A stretch of DNA of 11,561 nt, from the NCBI GenBank assembly GCA_030641085.1, contig DAOWIC010000089.1, forward strand, positions 1-11,561, read 5' to 3'. The notes beneath the pieces are model-generated. The model did not search any database, had not been told where the DNA came from, and saw only the letters and a list, made by a program, of their open reading frames with translations. A program made the translations under genes and the position numbers. The stretch's first letter is position 1; every line of letters starts with the position of its first letter. Positions 1 to 7,585 of the stretch are shown piece after piece. This DNA comes from Calditrichota bacterium. GTDB taxonomy: Bacteria; Zixibacteria; MSB-5A5; GN15; FEB-12.

Positions 1-363
1 AACCGCCATTATCACCGGGTCGTGAGTCGGAAAAACCAGACTGCAATCGTACGAAGCAGTCTTCTCGGCTACATGGCTTAGGATATTCATGGAGGCAATA
101 GTTGTCGGTCGCTGGATATCTCCCCCCCACCCGGGCGTATAAAGTACCGGCTGGCCCATCTCGGTCGCCCGGCCGACAGCGTCGTCGAACGCTTTCAGGC
201 CGGCGATCTCGCGCATCTTGAAACGGGCTTCAGCCTTTTTCGAGTAGGTGGTGTACAGCACAATGAGGATTGTAATTATCGATGCGACAAGAGTCGGCAG
301 AGTATCGATATCAAACCAGGCCGCAGATTGCCCGGCGGCGGCCAGAAGTAAGAAACTGTTCAT
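1..363 (-). CDS. DUF6754-like membrane protein, N-terminal part (runs off the window)
   Basis: An open frame of 121 codons reads leftward from ATG at 363-361 to base 1 with no stop, so the C-terminus lies outside the window. A short hydrophobic N-terminus is followed by one membrane segment at about residues 22-40, then a basic stretch (SKKAEARFKMRE). The soluble part contains AVGRATEMGQPVLYTPG at about residues 62-78 and a later TIASMNILSHVAEKTASY stretch. These resemble, from memory, the conserved pattern of DUF6754 proteins, whose function is unknown. The gene is divergent from the sugar ABC operon and shares its control region. No good Shine-Dalgarno sits before the ATG; a TTG lies directly upstream in frame, so the exact start is uncertain. 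Codon choice matches the neighbours. That this is a real gene is well supported; the family name is less certain. Confidence 0.78.
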   Translation of the reverse strand, partial: MNSFLLLAAAGQSAAWFDIDTLPTLVASIITILIVLYTTYSKKAEARFKMREIAGLKAFDDAVGRATEMGQPVLYTPGWGGDIQRPTTIASMNILSHVAEKTASYDCSLVFPTHDPVIMAV

Positions 364-425
364 CAATGAATGGATAAGCGGGATCCGCACGGTGCAGCAA
401 CAAAAAGATTTTTTTAATTGCGCCA

Positions 426-457
426 GCGGCCGCTTTTCGCAAAATTACTGCGGCCGT
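426..457. repeat. Nested inverted repeat in the divergent control region
   Basis: GCGGCCGC at 426-433 pairs with GCGGCCGT at 450-457 (8 pairs, one G-T). The 16-base centre holds a second dyad, TTTT at 434-437 and AAAA at 441-444 around CGC. It lies 32 bases before the start of the binding-protein gene. It could be a repressor operator or a leader hairpin. A poor promoter match, TTGCGC (418-423) with CAAAAT (440-445) at 16-base spacing, would put the arms on either side of the -10 box. The dyad is seen directly; its role is inferred. Confidence 0.45.
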
Positions 458-489
458 GAAATATGCATCAGACTGACGAGGATATATTG

Positions 490-1707
490 ATGAATACGAG
501 AAAAATAATACTGCTGTTCTGTCTATTGTTTGTTCTTGTTTCCAGCGCCACCGCGAAGACCACTATTAGTTGGTGGCAGTTCTGGACCGATCCGAGCATC
601 AAGCCGGTTATCCGCGAGATGGTCGACGAGTTCGAACGGCAGAATCCCGAGATTGAGGTCGAACTGACCGACCTTACCTGGGCCAACGGGCACGAAAAGA
701 TTGTCATCGCCTTTGCCTCCGGCACCGGTCCGGATGTGGTTGAACTCGGTTCGGATTGGATTGCCGAATTTGCGGTCAACGGCCACCTGGCGGATGTCAG
801 CGAAGATATCGCCGGGGACAGTTCGGACTATCAGGGCTGGGGCATGGCTGACTATAATGGTCGGATATACGCCCGGCCGTGGTTTCTCGGCACGCGAGTG
901 CTGTACGCCAATCGCGAGTTACTCGAGCGGGCCGGTTATGACGACCTGTTTATGCCGGTAAACTGGAACGATCTGCGAGTAGCGGCCAGGAAAATCAACG
1001 GGCTCGGCAAGGGCATTTACGGCTGGGGTTCAAACGCCCCGGAAAAGCATCGCCTGTACAAAAAGTACCTGCCCTTTTTCTGGTCGGCCGGAGCCCGAAT
1101 TTTCACCGATGACGAGATGAAATTGTGCGTGGTTGCTTCGGAGCGGGCGGTCGCGGCCCTGGACCTGTACAAAGAGCTGCATGACAGTTGCGGCTATGTG
1201 GCCAATCAGCGCGGTATCGAGGATGCTTTCCTCGACGGCAAGGTCGGCCTCATCATTTCCGGTGATTGGCTGCTGAAGCGAATCGAAAACGAACAGCGCA
1301 AAATCAATTTCACTACCGGTCTTATACCGGGACTGCGTTTCCCGGGCCGCTCCTTCTTGGGCGGCGAGTTTCTGGCGGTGAATGAAGCGTCGAAACAGAA
1401 AGAGGCGGCGCTGAAGTTCGTCAGGTTTATCACATCGCCGGAGAATCAGGTCAAATTCTGTGTCGCCAATCGCTCGGCCAATCCGTCGAGCCGGACAGCG
1501 CAGCAGGACGAGTATTTTAAGTCAAACGACAATCTGCAGACCTTTATCAGGCAGATCGCCATGGCGAAACATCCACCGGTAGACCCGAACTGGGTGTTTA
1601 TCGAGACGGCGCTGGAGGAGGCGGTCGAGGAAACGGTCTTCGGCTCGGCCCTCCCCGCCGAGGCCCTGTTTAAGGCGCGGAAGAAAATAGACGGCCTGGA
1701 AAAATAA
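490..1707 (+). CDS. ABC transporter periplasmic sugar-binding protein (family 1)
   Basis: This 405-residue protein is a family 1 extracellular solute-binding protein, the class that delivers sugars, oligosaccharides or glycerol-phosphate compounds to MalFG/UgpAE-type permeases. ATG at 490 is chosen over ATG at 463 because GAGGA (478-482) sits 7 bases before it and a signal peptide then begins at once: MNTRKI, a hydrophobic core, and an ATA site with likely cleavage after residue 22. There is no lipobox at the cleavage point, so it should be free in the periplasm. Typical family landmarks are TISWWQFW near the mature N-terminus, the PEIEVEL strand (about 53-59), ASGTGPDVVELGSDW (76-90), the KVGLIISGDW segment (251-260) and GGEFLAVNEASKQKEAALKFV (291-311). 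The stop codon overlaps the next start by one base (TAATG). The substrate cannot be read from the sequence; a carbohydrate is likely. Confidence 0.92.
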   Translation: MNTRKIILLFCLLFVLVSSATAKTTISWWQFWTDPSIKPVIREMVDEFERQNPEIEVELTDLTWANGHEKIVIAFASGTGPDVVELGSDWIAEFAVNGHLADVSEDIAGDSSDYQGWGMADYNGRIYARPWFLGTRVLYANRELLERAGYDDLFMPVNWNDLRVAARKINGLGKGIYGWGSNAPEKHRLYKKYLPFFWSAGARIFTDDEMKLCVVASERAVAALDLYKELHDSCGYVANQRGIEDAFLDGKVGLIISGDWLLKRIENEQRKINFTTGLIPGLRFPGRSFLGGEFLAVNEASKQKEAALKFVRFITSPENQVKFCVANRSANPSSRTAQQDEYFKSNDNLQTFIRQIAMAKHPPVDPNWVFIETALEEAVEETVFGSALPAEALFKARKKIDGLEK

Positions 1708-2576
1708 TGAAATGGTCCAGATCATCGGCGCTACTCCTGGCGCTACCGTGGATTCTGACATTTCTGCTGTTCTGGCTATTCCCTATTCTGTATTCGTTCA
1801 TCATCGGCTTTACCGACCAACAGTTGCTTGTCAAAGAATACCAGTGGATAGGATTGGACAACTACCGCGCGCTGCTATCCGACCCGGCTTTTATTGAGTC
1901 GCTTAAGAACACCTTCATTTTTGTCATCGGCACAATCCCGTTCACGACTATCATTGCTCTCGCGATGGCGCTTATGGTCAACCGTCAGTTCAAGGGACGC
2001 GGCCTTTTTCGTGCCGGCTATTTTATACCGTCGATAACGGCCATGGTTGTCATCGCGCTGGTTTTCACTAACCTCTACCAGCGGGGCGGCTATATCGCGT
2101 TGCTGGCCTCGATGGTCGGGCTTTCTCCACCCGAGCACGGCCTCTTGTTTGACAGCGGGACGGCGCTCTATTCGATCATGGCGATGGACGTCTGGATGGC
2201 GGTGGGGTATTACATGCTGATCTTCCTTGCCGGCTTGAAATCAATACCGGAAGAGTTATACGAAGCGGCGGCCCTTTCCGGCGCGGGCGCGATTCGTCGA
2301 TTTTTCTCGATCACGTTGCCAATGCTCAAGCCGGTGGTCCTGTTTATCCTCGTGATCAACTCGATCAAGTCGTTCCAGGTGTTTGTGGAGATATTTGTCA
2401 TGACCCGCGGGAAGTTTGAGACCTCGACAATGGTCTACTTCGTTTACGAAACGGGCCTGACAACCCGGTTTCAATTCGGGTATGCTTCGGCGGCGGCCTA
2501 CGTGCTGTTTCTGATTATCGCCCTCTTCTCGGTGTTTCAGTTCATTCTCTTGCGACGGAGGCAGGCGTTATGGTAG
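1707..2576 (+). CDS. Sugar ABC transporter permease, MalF/UgpA type
   Basis: This 289-residue inner-membrane protein is one of the two channel-forming subunits of the importer. About six membrane segments are visible, roughly at residues 8-33, 69-92, 104-125, 155-178, 208-228 and 262-283. The cytoplasmic EAA loop, which docks onto the ATPase, is at about 183-208: ELYEAAALSGAGAIRRFF followed by SITLP, with the conserved Glu-Ala-Ala and Gly in place. Its length matches short permeases of the LacF/UgpA kind, which lack the extra MalF periplasmic domain. The start codon overlaps the binding-protein stop by one base, so translation is probably coupled. It pairs with the permease encoded directly downstream. 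Confidence 0.93.
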   Translation: MKWSRSSALLLALPWILTFLLFWLFPILYSFIIGFTDQQLLVKEYQWIGLDNYRALLSDPAFIESLKNTFIFVIGTIPFTTIIALAMALMVNRQFKGRGLFRAGYFIPSITAMVVIALVFTNLYQRGGYIALLASMVGLSPPEHGLLFDSGTALYSIMAMDVWMAVGYYMLIFLAGLKSIPEELYEAAALSGAGAIRRFFSITLPMLKPVVLFILVINSIKSFQVFVEIFVMTRGKFETSTMVYFVYETGLTTRFQFGYASAAAYVLFLIIALFSVFQFILLRRRQALW

Positions 2577-3391
2577 GCGGCTTTCTGCTGAGGGCGATCA
2601 AGTATCTCATCCTCAGTCTCATTCTGCTCATAATGGTCTTTCCTCTGATCTGGATGTTCCGGGTTTCGCTTATGGAGACGGGCGGCTCGATTGTGTTTGA
2701 CAGCCTGACCGCCGGTGGCTGGACCCTGGCCAACTATTTCGATTTGTTTCGCACCGCGGAGATCGGTCGTTTCCTGTTCAACTCGGCTCTGGTCGGGATA
2801 GTCGTCACGGTGGGTAACATTCTTTTTTGCTTTATGGTCGCCTATAGCCTGGCGCGCTATCGGTACATTGTCAACAAGCTGCTGTTTATCAGCGTCATGG
2901 TGATGCTGATGATTCCGGCCCATATTGTCATCATTCCGATGTACGTGCTGATGGTGAAAACCGGCATGTACGATACTTACTGGGCGCTGATTCTTCCCTG
3001 GCTGGTCAATCCAATCGGCATCTTTCTGGTCAGACAGTATATCGAATCGATCCCGCCGTCGATGGAAGAGGCCGCCCGTATCGATGGCGCCGGCGAATGG
3101 CGGGTCCTTTTTTCGGTTGTTATGCCGTTATGTCGACCGGCGCTGGCAGTACTGGCTATCCAGGTCTTTTTTACCAATTGGAACTCGTTTCTCTTCCCCT
3201 TCATACTGACCCAGAGCGAATCGGTCCGGACCCTGCCGGTAGCGCTGGCGCTGTTACAGGGGCATCAGGCGGTCGACTGGCAACACCTGATGGCCGGGTC
3301 GACACTGGCTGTCATCCCGGTTTTAATCATATTTATCCTGCTGCAAAAACAGATCGTTTCGGGCATTACTGCGGGGGCGATCAAGCAGTAG
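2570..3391 (+). CDS. Sugar ABC transporter permease, MalG/UgpE type
   Basis: This 273-residue protein is the second channel subunit of the importer. Six membrane segments are apparent, beginning at about residues 8-30 and ending at about 242-259. The EAA loop is at about 164-186 (SMEEAARIDGAGEWRVLF then SVVMP). The C-terminus, IVSGITAGAIKQ, is the usual ending of MalG/UgpE-type permeases, in which this tail touches the ATPase. ATG at 2570 overlaps the first permease gene by 7 bases and is preceded by GGAGG at 2557-2561, 8 bases away. The operon ends here without an ATP-binding subunit; such importers often share an MsmK/UgpC-type ATPase encoded elsewhere, which I infer for this one. Confidence 0.93.
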   Translation: MVGGFLLRAIKYLILSLILLIMVFPLIWMFRVSLMETGGSIVFDSLTAGGWTLANYFDLFRTAEIGRFLFNSALVGIVVTVGNILFCFMVAYSLARYRYIVNKLLFISVMVMLMIPAHIVIIPMYVLMVKTGMYDTYWALILPWLVNPIGIFLVRQYIESIPPSMEEAARIDGAGEWRVLFSVVMPLCRPALAVLAIQVFFTNWNSFLFPFILTQSESVRTLPVALALLQGHQAVDWQHLMAGSTLAVIPVLIIFILLQKQIVSGITAGAIKQ

Positions 3392-3392
3392 A

Positions 3393-3421
3393 ACCGGCCG
3401 GTATTTTTTTGATTTTTTTTC
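3393..3421 (+). terminator. Possible weak terminator after the ABC operon
   Basis: A perfect 10-base palindrome, ACCGGCCGGT (3393-3402), begins 1 base after the permease stop. Two T-runs follow, of seven (3404-3410) and eight (3413-3420) bases. The palindrome can fold only a three-pair stem with a GGCC loop, so the hairpin is poor. The T-runs suggest termination or attenuation between the importer and the OmpA-like gene, but partial read-through is plausible. Confidence 0.3.
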
Positions 3422-3490
3422 TTTGCTTTGGTATCAAAAGTTATTTTACTACCTGTCACTGGTGCAAATAAAGCAGCTCTATTTCATATT

Positions 3491-3499
3491 AGGAAAGGA
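3491..3499 (+). promoter_or_regulatory. Ribosome binding site setting the OmpA-like start
   Basis: AGGAAAGGA lies 10 bases before ATG at 3510. It selects that start over an in-frame TTG at 3423, which would add 29 residues with no role in front of a clear lipoprotein signal. Confidence 0.7.
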
Positions 3500-3509
3500 C
3501 CTTGATGTC

Positions 3510-4100
3510 ATGAAACATGTATTGATCGCAATGATGGTGCTGACGCTGGCGCTGGTGGGTTGTACCAGCAAAGATTTCGTCCGGCAGGAAGTCGAGCAGG
3601 CTGAGGCCCGAATGAAAACCGAAATGGCCGGTGTCCGCGATGCGACCGACACCAACGCTGCCGAGATCACCAAACTGCAGTCGCTTTCGAAGCAGATTTC
3701 GGAAAAAGCCGATCTGGCTATCGACAAAGCCAAGGGCTTCGAGAACTATCAGATTATCTGGCAGGGTGAAATCAACTTCGAATTTGATGCATTCCAGGTC
3801 ACTGCTGCAGCCGAGCAGATTCTGATGGAAGCCGGAGAAAAGATGGAGCAGAATCCCGGCTCAATCATCGAGATCGCCGGCCATACCGATCGCACCGGAG
3901 CCGCCAAGTATAATATCATGCTGGGCGAGCAGCGGGCCGGAGCCGCCAAGCGTTTCCTCGCCGACCGGTTTGGTCTTTCCCTCTATCGCATGTTTGTGAT
4001 TTCCTACGGCGAGCAGAAGCCGGTAGCCATGCCCGATGAGCGTGAAGCTTCCAGCAAGAACCGTCGCGTCTCCCTCGCTGTTTGGGGTGAGTTGAAATAG
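3510..4100 (+). CDS. OmpA/Pal-like peptidoglycan-binding lipoprotein
   Basis: This 196-residue protein should be exported, lipid-modified at Cys18 (signal MKHVLIAMMVLTLALVGC, lipobox LVGC) and anchored in a membrane while its C-terminal domain grips peptidoglycan. Residues about 22-78 are charged and low in glycine and proline, consistent with a helical or coiled-coil stalk. The OmpA domain covers about 86-193: INFEFDAF, then IEIAGHTDRTG (120-130), then the LGEQRAGAAKRFL helix and NRRVSLAVWG. Asp127 and Arg142 are 15 residues apart, matching the Asp/Arg pair that contacts diaminopimelate in OmpA proteins. Two-Lys C-termini and size fit a Pal-like stabiliser of the outer membrane, but no tol genes are nearby, so I do not name it pal. 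It has its own ribosome binding site and a strong terminator behind it, and lies on the same strand as the ABC operon 119 bases away. Confidence 0.88.
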   Translation: MKHVLIAMMVLTLALVGCTSKDFVRQEVEQAEARMKTEMAGVRDATDTNAAEITKLQSLSKQISEKADLAIDKAKGFENYQIIWQGEINFEFDAFQVTAAAEQILMEAGEKMEQNPGSIIEIAGHTDRTGAAKYNIMLGEQRAGAAKRFLADRFGLSLYRMFVISYGEQKPVAMPDEREASSKNRRVSLAVWGELK

Positions 4101-4124
4101 GCAACAGATTCTTGAGAAAATTAA

Positions 4125-4150
4125 GGCGGGACATTTGTCCCGTCTTTTTT
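4125..4150 (+). terminator. Intrinsic terminator after the OmpA-like gene
   Basis: GGCGGGAC (4125-4132) pairs with GTCCCGTC (4137-4144) around the loop ATTT, giving 8 pairs with one G-T, followed by six T (4145-4150). It begins 24 bases after the OmpA-like stop. On the opposite strand the hairpin is followed by TTAATTTTCTC, and it sits 23 bases past the end of the convergent Ig-like gene, so it may also stop transcripts from the right. Confidence 0.85.
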
Positions 4151-4172
4151 ATTGACCTGAATTAGATGGAAA

Positions 4173-5873
4173 TCAATCGAACACTAAGAGAATGCCGGTT
4201 GTCTCAAATCGCGCCCGAACAGCGATAGTGTCGGGATAGACCGCGCTGGATTCGCTGAATCGATACGGAAAAAACGAACCCATCCCGCGGTCGCCGTCGA
4301 GATCGGAATCAATAAACCCGGAAAGCTGGTACTTTCCGGCCGGCAACACGGCCTTAAATTCGTGGCCTTCGGGGGCAAACTCGAAAACCTGCTTTGTGTC
4401 CAGTTTGGTCAATGTGAGTCGGACCGGGTCAGCCTTCCGAGGTTCAAGCATGATTTCGATTTCGCCGCTGACCGAACCAACTGAATCACTGTCGATGATC
4501 GAAATCGAATACTCGCGCAGGCTGTCGCCGAGGAGGTTTCCATTGAGGTCCCTGACCTCGAACTCGGCAATGACCAGGCGATAGCGCGCGCCCTGATCAA
4601 GGCGGTCGGTGTCAAACCTGAGCTTGAACGGGTCCTCCCAGTGGTGGTCGGCGGCTACCCGTTCATTGTCGGCATCCCACAGCTCGAAGGTCTCACCGGT
4701 GAGGGCGCCGGTGTCGATCGGCTCGGAAAAGCGGGCCTCTACCAACAATTGCTCCAGAAACTGGGGCTGGCTGGTGGGGGAAAACTGCTCCAGTGTCGGC
4801 GGCCGCGTATCATCGAAAGCCTCCACGACGAAGTCGGGATATTCGATAGCCGGTCGAGCCGCGTCGAACGTCAGTTGCAAAATGTAGCGGCCGGTGTCGA
4901 TGACGCCGGCGTAAAAATGCACCGTGGCGGATTTATCAATATTCGATTCCAGCAGCGCACGGGCGGGAATGGAGACGGTCGAATCATCGGCCCTGCGCAG
5001 CATGAAATTGGACGGCTGCGGGGCCAGAAGATCGAGACTGACCGGCGCGGAGAAGCGTAGCTTGATCAGGCCATCGGGAGTCTGGCTGGCGGAGATGATC
5101 TCCGGCGTGAGCGTATCGAGCCGGGTGATCGGCAGAACCAATTTATCGAGGGGCAATTCACCTCCGACTACAACCGGCCGGTCCGGCACCGCGAATTGCT
5201 CCCGGGTCGGATTGAATCGCTCGGAGCGGTTTTGATCGATAAACGCGATTAGACCAAATTCTTTCTCGGGCAGATAAGCGAAAGAGAACATTCCGCCCTG
5301 ATTGGTCTTGGCGACATAGGCCGGATAAACGGAGTCAATTGAGACTGGGTCGCTGATCGAGATCGGGTCGAAGAGGCCGACCAATGCCGCTGCTTGAGGG
5401 CGATCGTTGTTGTAAACCACGCCCGAAATGCGGCCGGAATCGATAGTCGCCGAGGTCGAGAAAGCTATAACGGACGCACTGTCAAGACCGTTATTGCGCA
5501 GGTCCTTTACTTCGGGTGAAACGGATATGATGTAGGTCTGGTCGGTGGCGAAGCTGTCGGCAAAGATTATATTCAGGTGGTCGGACTTCCATTTCAATTT
5601 CGGTTCGATTCTCGGACGAGGCGAGATAAAGATGCCGGTGCCTGACAACGGTTTGACTACGCGTTCCGAAAAGAAAACCTCGACCGTATTACCGGGCGGA
5701 ACCTCGACCGTTCCGTTGGCGGGAATCGAGGCAATAATGTAGGGCGGTGATTTATCCGCCTCTCCCCCCGGCGGTGCTCCGATTTCGGCGCAGTTTACGG
5801 CGAAGATCGCGATTACGGTAAGTAGATAACCTGCCCGGTTAACCAGCCGGTGCCCCGACAAAATTAGGTCCAT
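4173..5873 (-). CDS. Ig-like domain lipoprotein (family common in Bacteroidetes)
   Basis: This 566-residue probable lipoprotein has a basic n-region (Arg9, Arg13), a hydrophobic core (about 15-26) and Cys28. The mature start, CAEIGAPPGGEADKSPPYI, matches the CAxxGxPxGGxxDxxPP opening of Ig-like proteins from Bacteroidetes and relatives. Visible parts: an SbsA/Big_5-type Ig domain (about 43-140), a carboxypeptidase-regulatory-like beta domain (about 147-226, starting GRISGVVYNN), two more Ig-like units (about 256-353 and 356-460), and a C-terminal beta domain (about 466-566) with IDSDLDGDRGMGSFFPYRFS near the end. The function of the family is unknown; its make-up suggests a cell-surface or periplasmic structural role. 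The residue before Cys28 is Asn, unusual for signal peptidase II sites. The start follows the TPR gene's stop by 8 bases with only a weak ribosome binding site, implying coupled translation. Confidence 0.82.
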   Translation of the reverse strand: MDLILSGHRLVNRAGYLLTVIAIFAVNCAEIGAPPGGEADKSPPYIIASIPANGTVEVPPGNTVEVFFSERVVKPLSGTGIFISPRPRIEPKLKWKSDHLNIIFADSFATDQTYIISVSPEVKDLRNNGLDSASVIAFSTSATIDSGRISGVVYNNDRPQAAALVGLFDPISISDPVSIDSVYPAYVAKTNQGGMFSFAYLPEKEFGLIAFIDQNRSERFNPTREQFAVPDRPVVVGGELPLDKLVLPITRLDTLTPEIISASQTPDGLIKLRFSAPVSLDLLAPQPSNFMLRRADDSTVSIPARALLESNIDKSATVHFYAGVIDTGRYILQLTFDAARPAIEYPDFVVEAFDDTRPPTLEQFSPTSQPQFLEQLLVEARFSEPIDTGALTGETFELWDADNERVAADHHWEDPFKLRFDTDRLDQGARYRLVIAEFEVRDLNGNLLGDSLREYSISIIDSDSVGSVSGEIEIMLEPRKADPVRLTLTKLDTKQVFEFAPEGHEFKAVLPAGKYQLSGFIDSDLDGDRGMGSFFPYRFSESSAVYPDTIAVRARFETTGILLVFD

Positions 5874-5881
5874 GCTAATTC

Positions 5882-7513
5882 TTATTCGCCCAGTTTCTGC
5901 TTTATCTGTTCGTCGTCAGGATCTATCTCCAGCGCTTTTTGCCACCATAGGCGGGCGCTCTCCATGTCGCCGGTGGCCTGGAAGGCGTCCCCCAAATGAT
6001 CGAAAATAACCGGATCGCTGTCAAGCGATACCGCCTGTTTCAAATGGGCCAGCGCCTCCTCGAAACGCCCAATGCGATAGAAAACCCAGCCGTAACTGTC
6101 GAGATAGGCGGCATTATCAGGTGACAAAGCGACGGCCCGCTCGATTAGCCCCTGGGCGTATTCGAGACGCTCGCCCCGGTCGGCCAGCATATAGCCGAGA
6201 TAATTTAGCGCCTTGTCATGATCCGGCGAGCGCGCGATAATTTCCTCGAGCGTTGTTATCGCCTTCTCAAACTGGCCATTGTGTTCACAGGCCGCGGCCA
6301 GCGCAAAAAGCAGCCGCGTCGACTCCTTTTCATCCTGCATGTGCGACAGGCCGGTCTCATAGGTGAGGATCTCCTTGTCGGGCTGATCCGCCTTCTGGTA
6401 GGCGAAACCGAGGTCGAGCCAGCTTTCGGCCGAGGAATCGGCCAGTTGAGTCAGCACGGTAAACTCATCGATGGCTCGGCTATAATCCTCGCCCATAATC
6501 GCCACACGCCCCAGATAATAATAATTGAGCGCGTGTCTGTCGCCAGACTGAACCAGGTGTGAAAATACCGAGTCCGCCAGCCTGAGGGAATCGGTTACAA
6601 AATACATTGCCCCCAGCCGTCTGAGCGCGATCGGATCATCGGGCGTCAGCTCAGCCACTTTTCTGGCATACGGGACTGCCTGCTCAAGTGAATCCATCTG
6701 GGCGTACAGCGTGGCCATCTCGCGGTTTATCAATACATTATCTGGGTCGAACTCAAGTACTGCATTATATACGACGAGAGCCGAATCGTAGCGATTCTCA
6801 AGGTTGTATGTCTCGGCCAGCCCGACAAACGACATGATATTGGTCGGATCGGCCCGCAGCGAAATCGAGGTCGTAAACGATTGCCTGGCCAAGTCGAGGT
6901 CGCCGCGCATGCCCTGAAGGCGGCCCAATTCCTGCCAGTATCGCTCGTTATCCGGCCGTAGCCGGGCCAGATGCCCGTAAACCCAGATAATCGAGTCGAG
7001 ATCATCGCGCTCACGATAATCATTGGCCAGGAAGGCAAACGCGGTTGTGGAACTGGAGTCCAGCCGGACCAATTCACGGTAAGCATGGTGAGCCGATTCA
7101 GACATGCCCAGCGCCATGAAGCAAGCCGCCCGAAGGCTGTAAACATCGGCGTCGACCGGCGTTATCGGCTCGAGCACCTCTATCACCTGCCCAAAACTGC
7201 GCTGGCTGTAAAGAGCCTCAGCCAGAGCGTATCGGATCTGGTAAGAATTGGGATGATATTGCAGGGCGATCGTGAAGCTTTCCGCGGCCGAGCGGTAGTC
7301 AGCTATTTCGGTGTATAGCAGGCCGTTGATATAATGGTGGTAGGCCAGGGGATGAATCGTTTCATCCTTCATTTCGGCCTGAATCTCTTCAAGCGTTTCC
7401 GGCCTGTGGTCGCCGTTCTCCTGGGCCGTACGCAGGCGCCCACCATTGCTTGTTGAGCAACTTCCAAAAGCCAGCATTGTCGCTGCGAGGAGTATGTATA
7501 TTTGTATCTTCAA
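5882..7513 (-). CDS. TPR-repeat lipoprotein
   Basis: This 543-residue protein is built almost wholly of tetratricopeptide repeats, which form a superhelix for protein-protein contacts. The signal MKIQIYILLAATMLAFGSC gives lipidation at Cys19. From about residue 57 to 535 I count roughly 13-14 repeats; the clearest are ALNYLGYMLADRGERLEYAQ (435-454), AYLDSYGWVFYRIGRFEEAL (469-488) and the unit at 501-534. The final third resembles a widespread bacterial TPR protein type with the ADRG and LDSYGW signatures. The start is TTG at 7513: GAAGG (7519-7523) lies 5 bases upstream, an in-frame stop sits five codons before it, and a full signal peptide begins at once. The gene follows tyrS by 72 bases and precedes the Ig-like lipoprotein by 8, so the two lipoproteins may act together, for example in envelope assembly. 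That link is an inference. Confidence 0.88.
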   Translation of the reverse strand: MKIQIYILLAATMLAFGSCSTSNGGRLRTAQENGDHRPETLEEIQAEMKDETIHPLAYHHYINGLLYTEIADYRSAAESFTIALQYHPNSYQIRYALAEALYSQRSFGQVIEVLEPITPVDADVYSLRAACFMALGMSESAHHAYRELVRLDSSSTTAFAFLANDYRERDDLDSIIWVYGHLARLRPDNERYWQELGRLQGMRGDLDLARQSFTTSISLRADPTNIMSFVGLAETYNLENRYDSALVVYNAVLEFDPDNVLINREMATLYAQMDSLEQAVPYARKVAELTPDDPIALRRLGAMYFVTDSLRLADSVFSHLVQSGDRHALNYYYLGRVAIMGEDYSRAIDEFTVLTQLADSSAESWLDLGFAYQKADQPDKEILTYETGLSHMQDEKESTRLLFALAAACEHNGQFEKAITTLEEIIARSPDHDKALNYLGYMLADRGERLEYAQGLIERAVALSPDNAAYLDSYGWVFYRIGRFEEALAHLKQAVSLDSDPVIFDHLGDAFQATGDMESARLWWQKALEIDPDDEQIKQKLGE

Positions 7514-7585
7514 ATCCGCCTTCAGTCAGGTTTTAGCCGTTTCTGCCTACCCTATTTAACAGGCCAGGTCGGTTGCGGTTGCAGT

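Noticed and set aside
248..490. Plus-strand open frame of 80 codons at the left end
   Set aside because: It runs antisense to the DUF6754-like gene and through the control region, with no family features and no good ribosome binding site.
3423..3509. N-terminal extension of the OmpA-like protein from TTG 3423
   Set aside because: It would bury the lipoprotein signal 29 residues inside, and the strong ribosome binding site at 3491-3499 points to ATG 3510.
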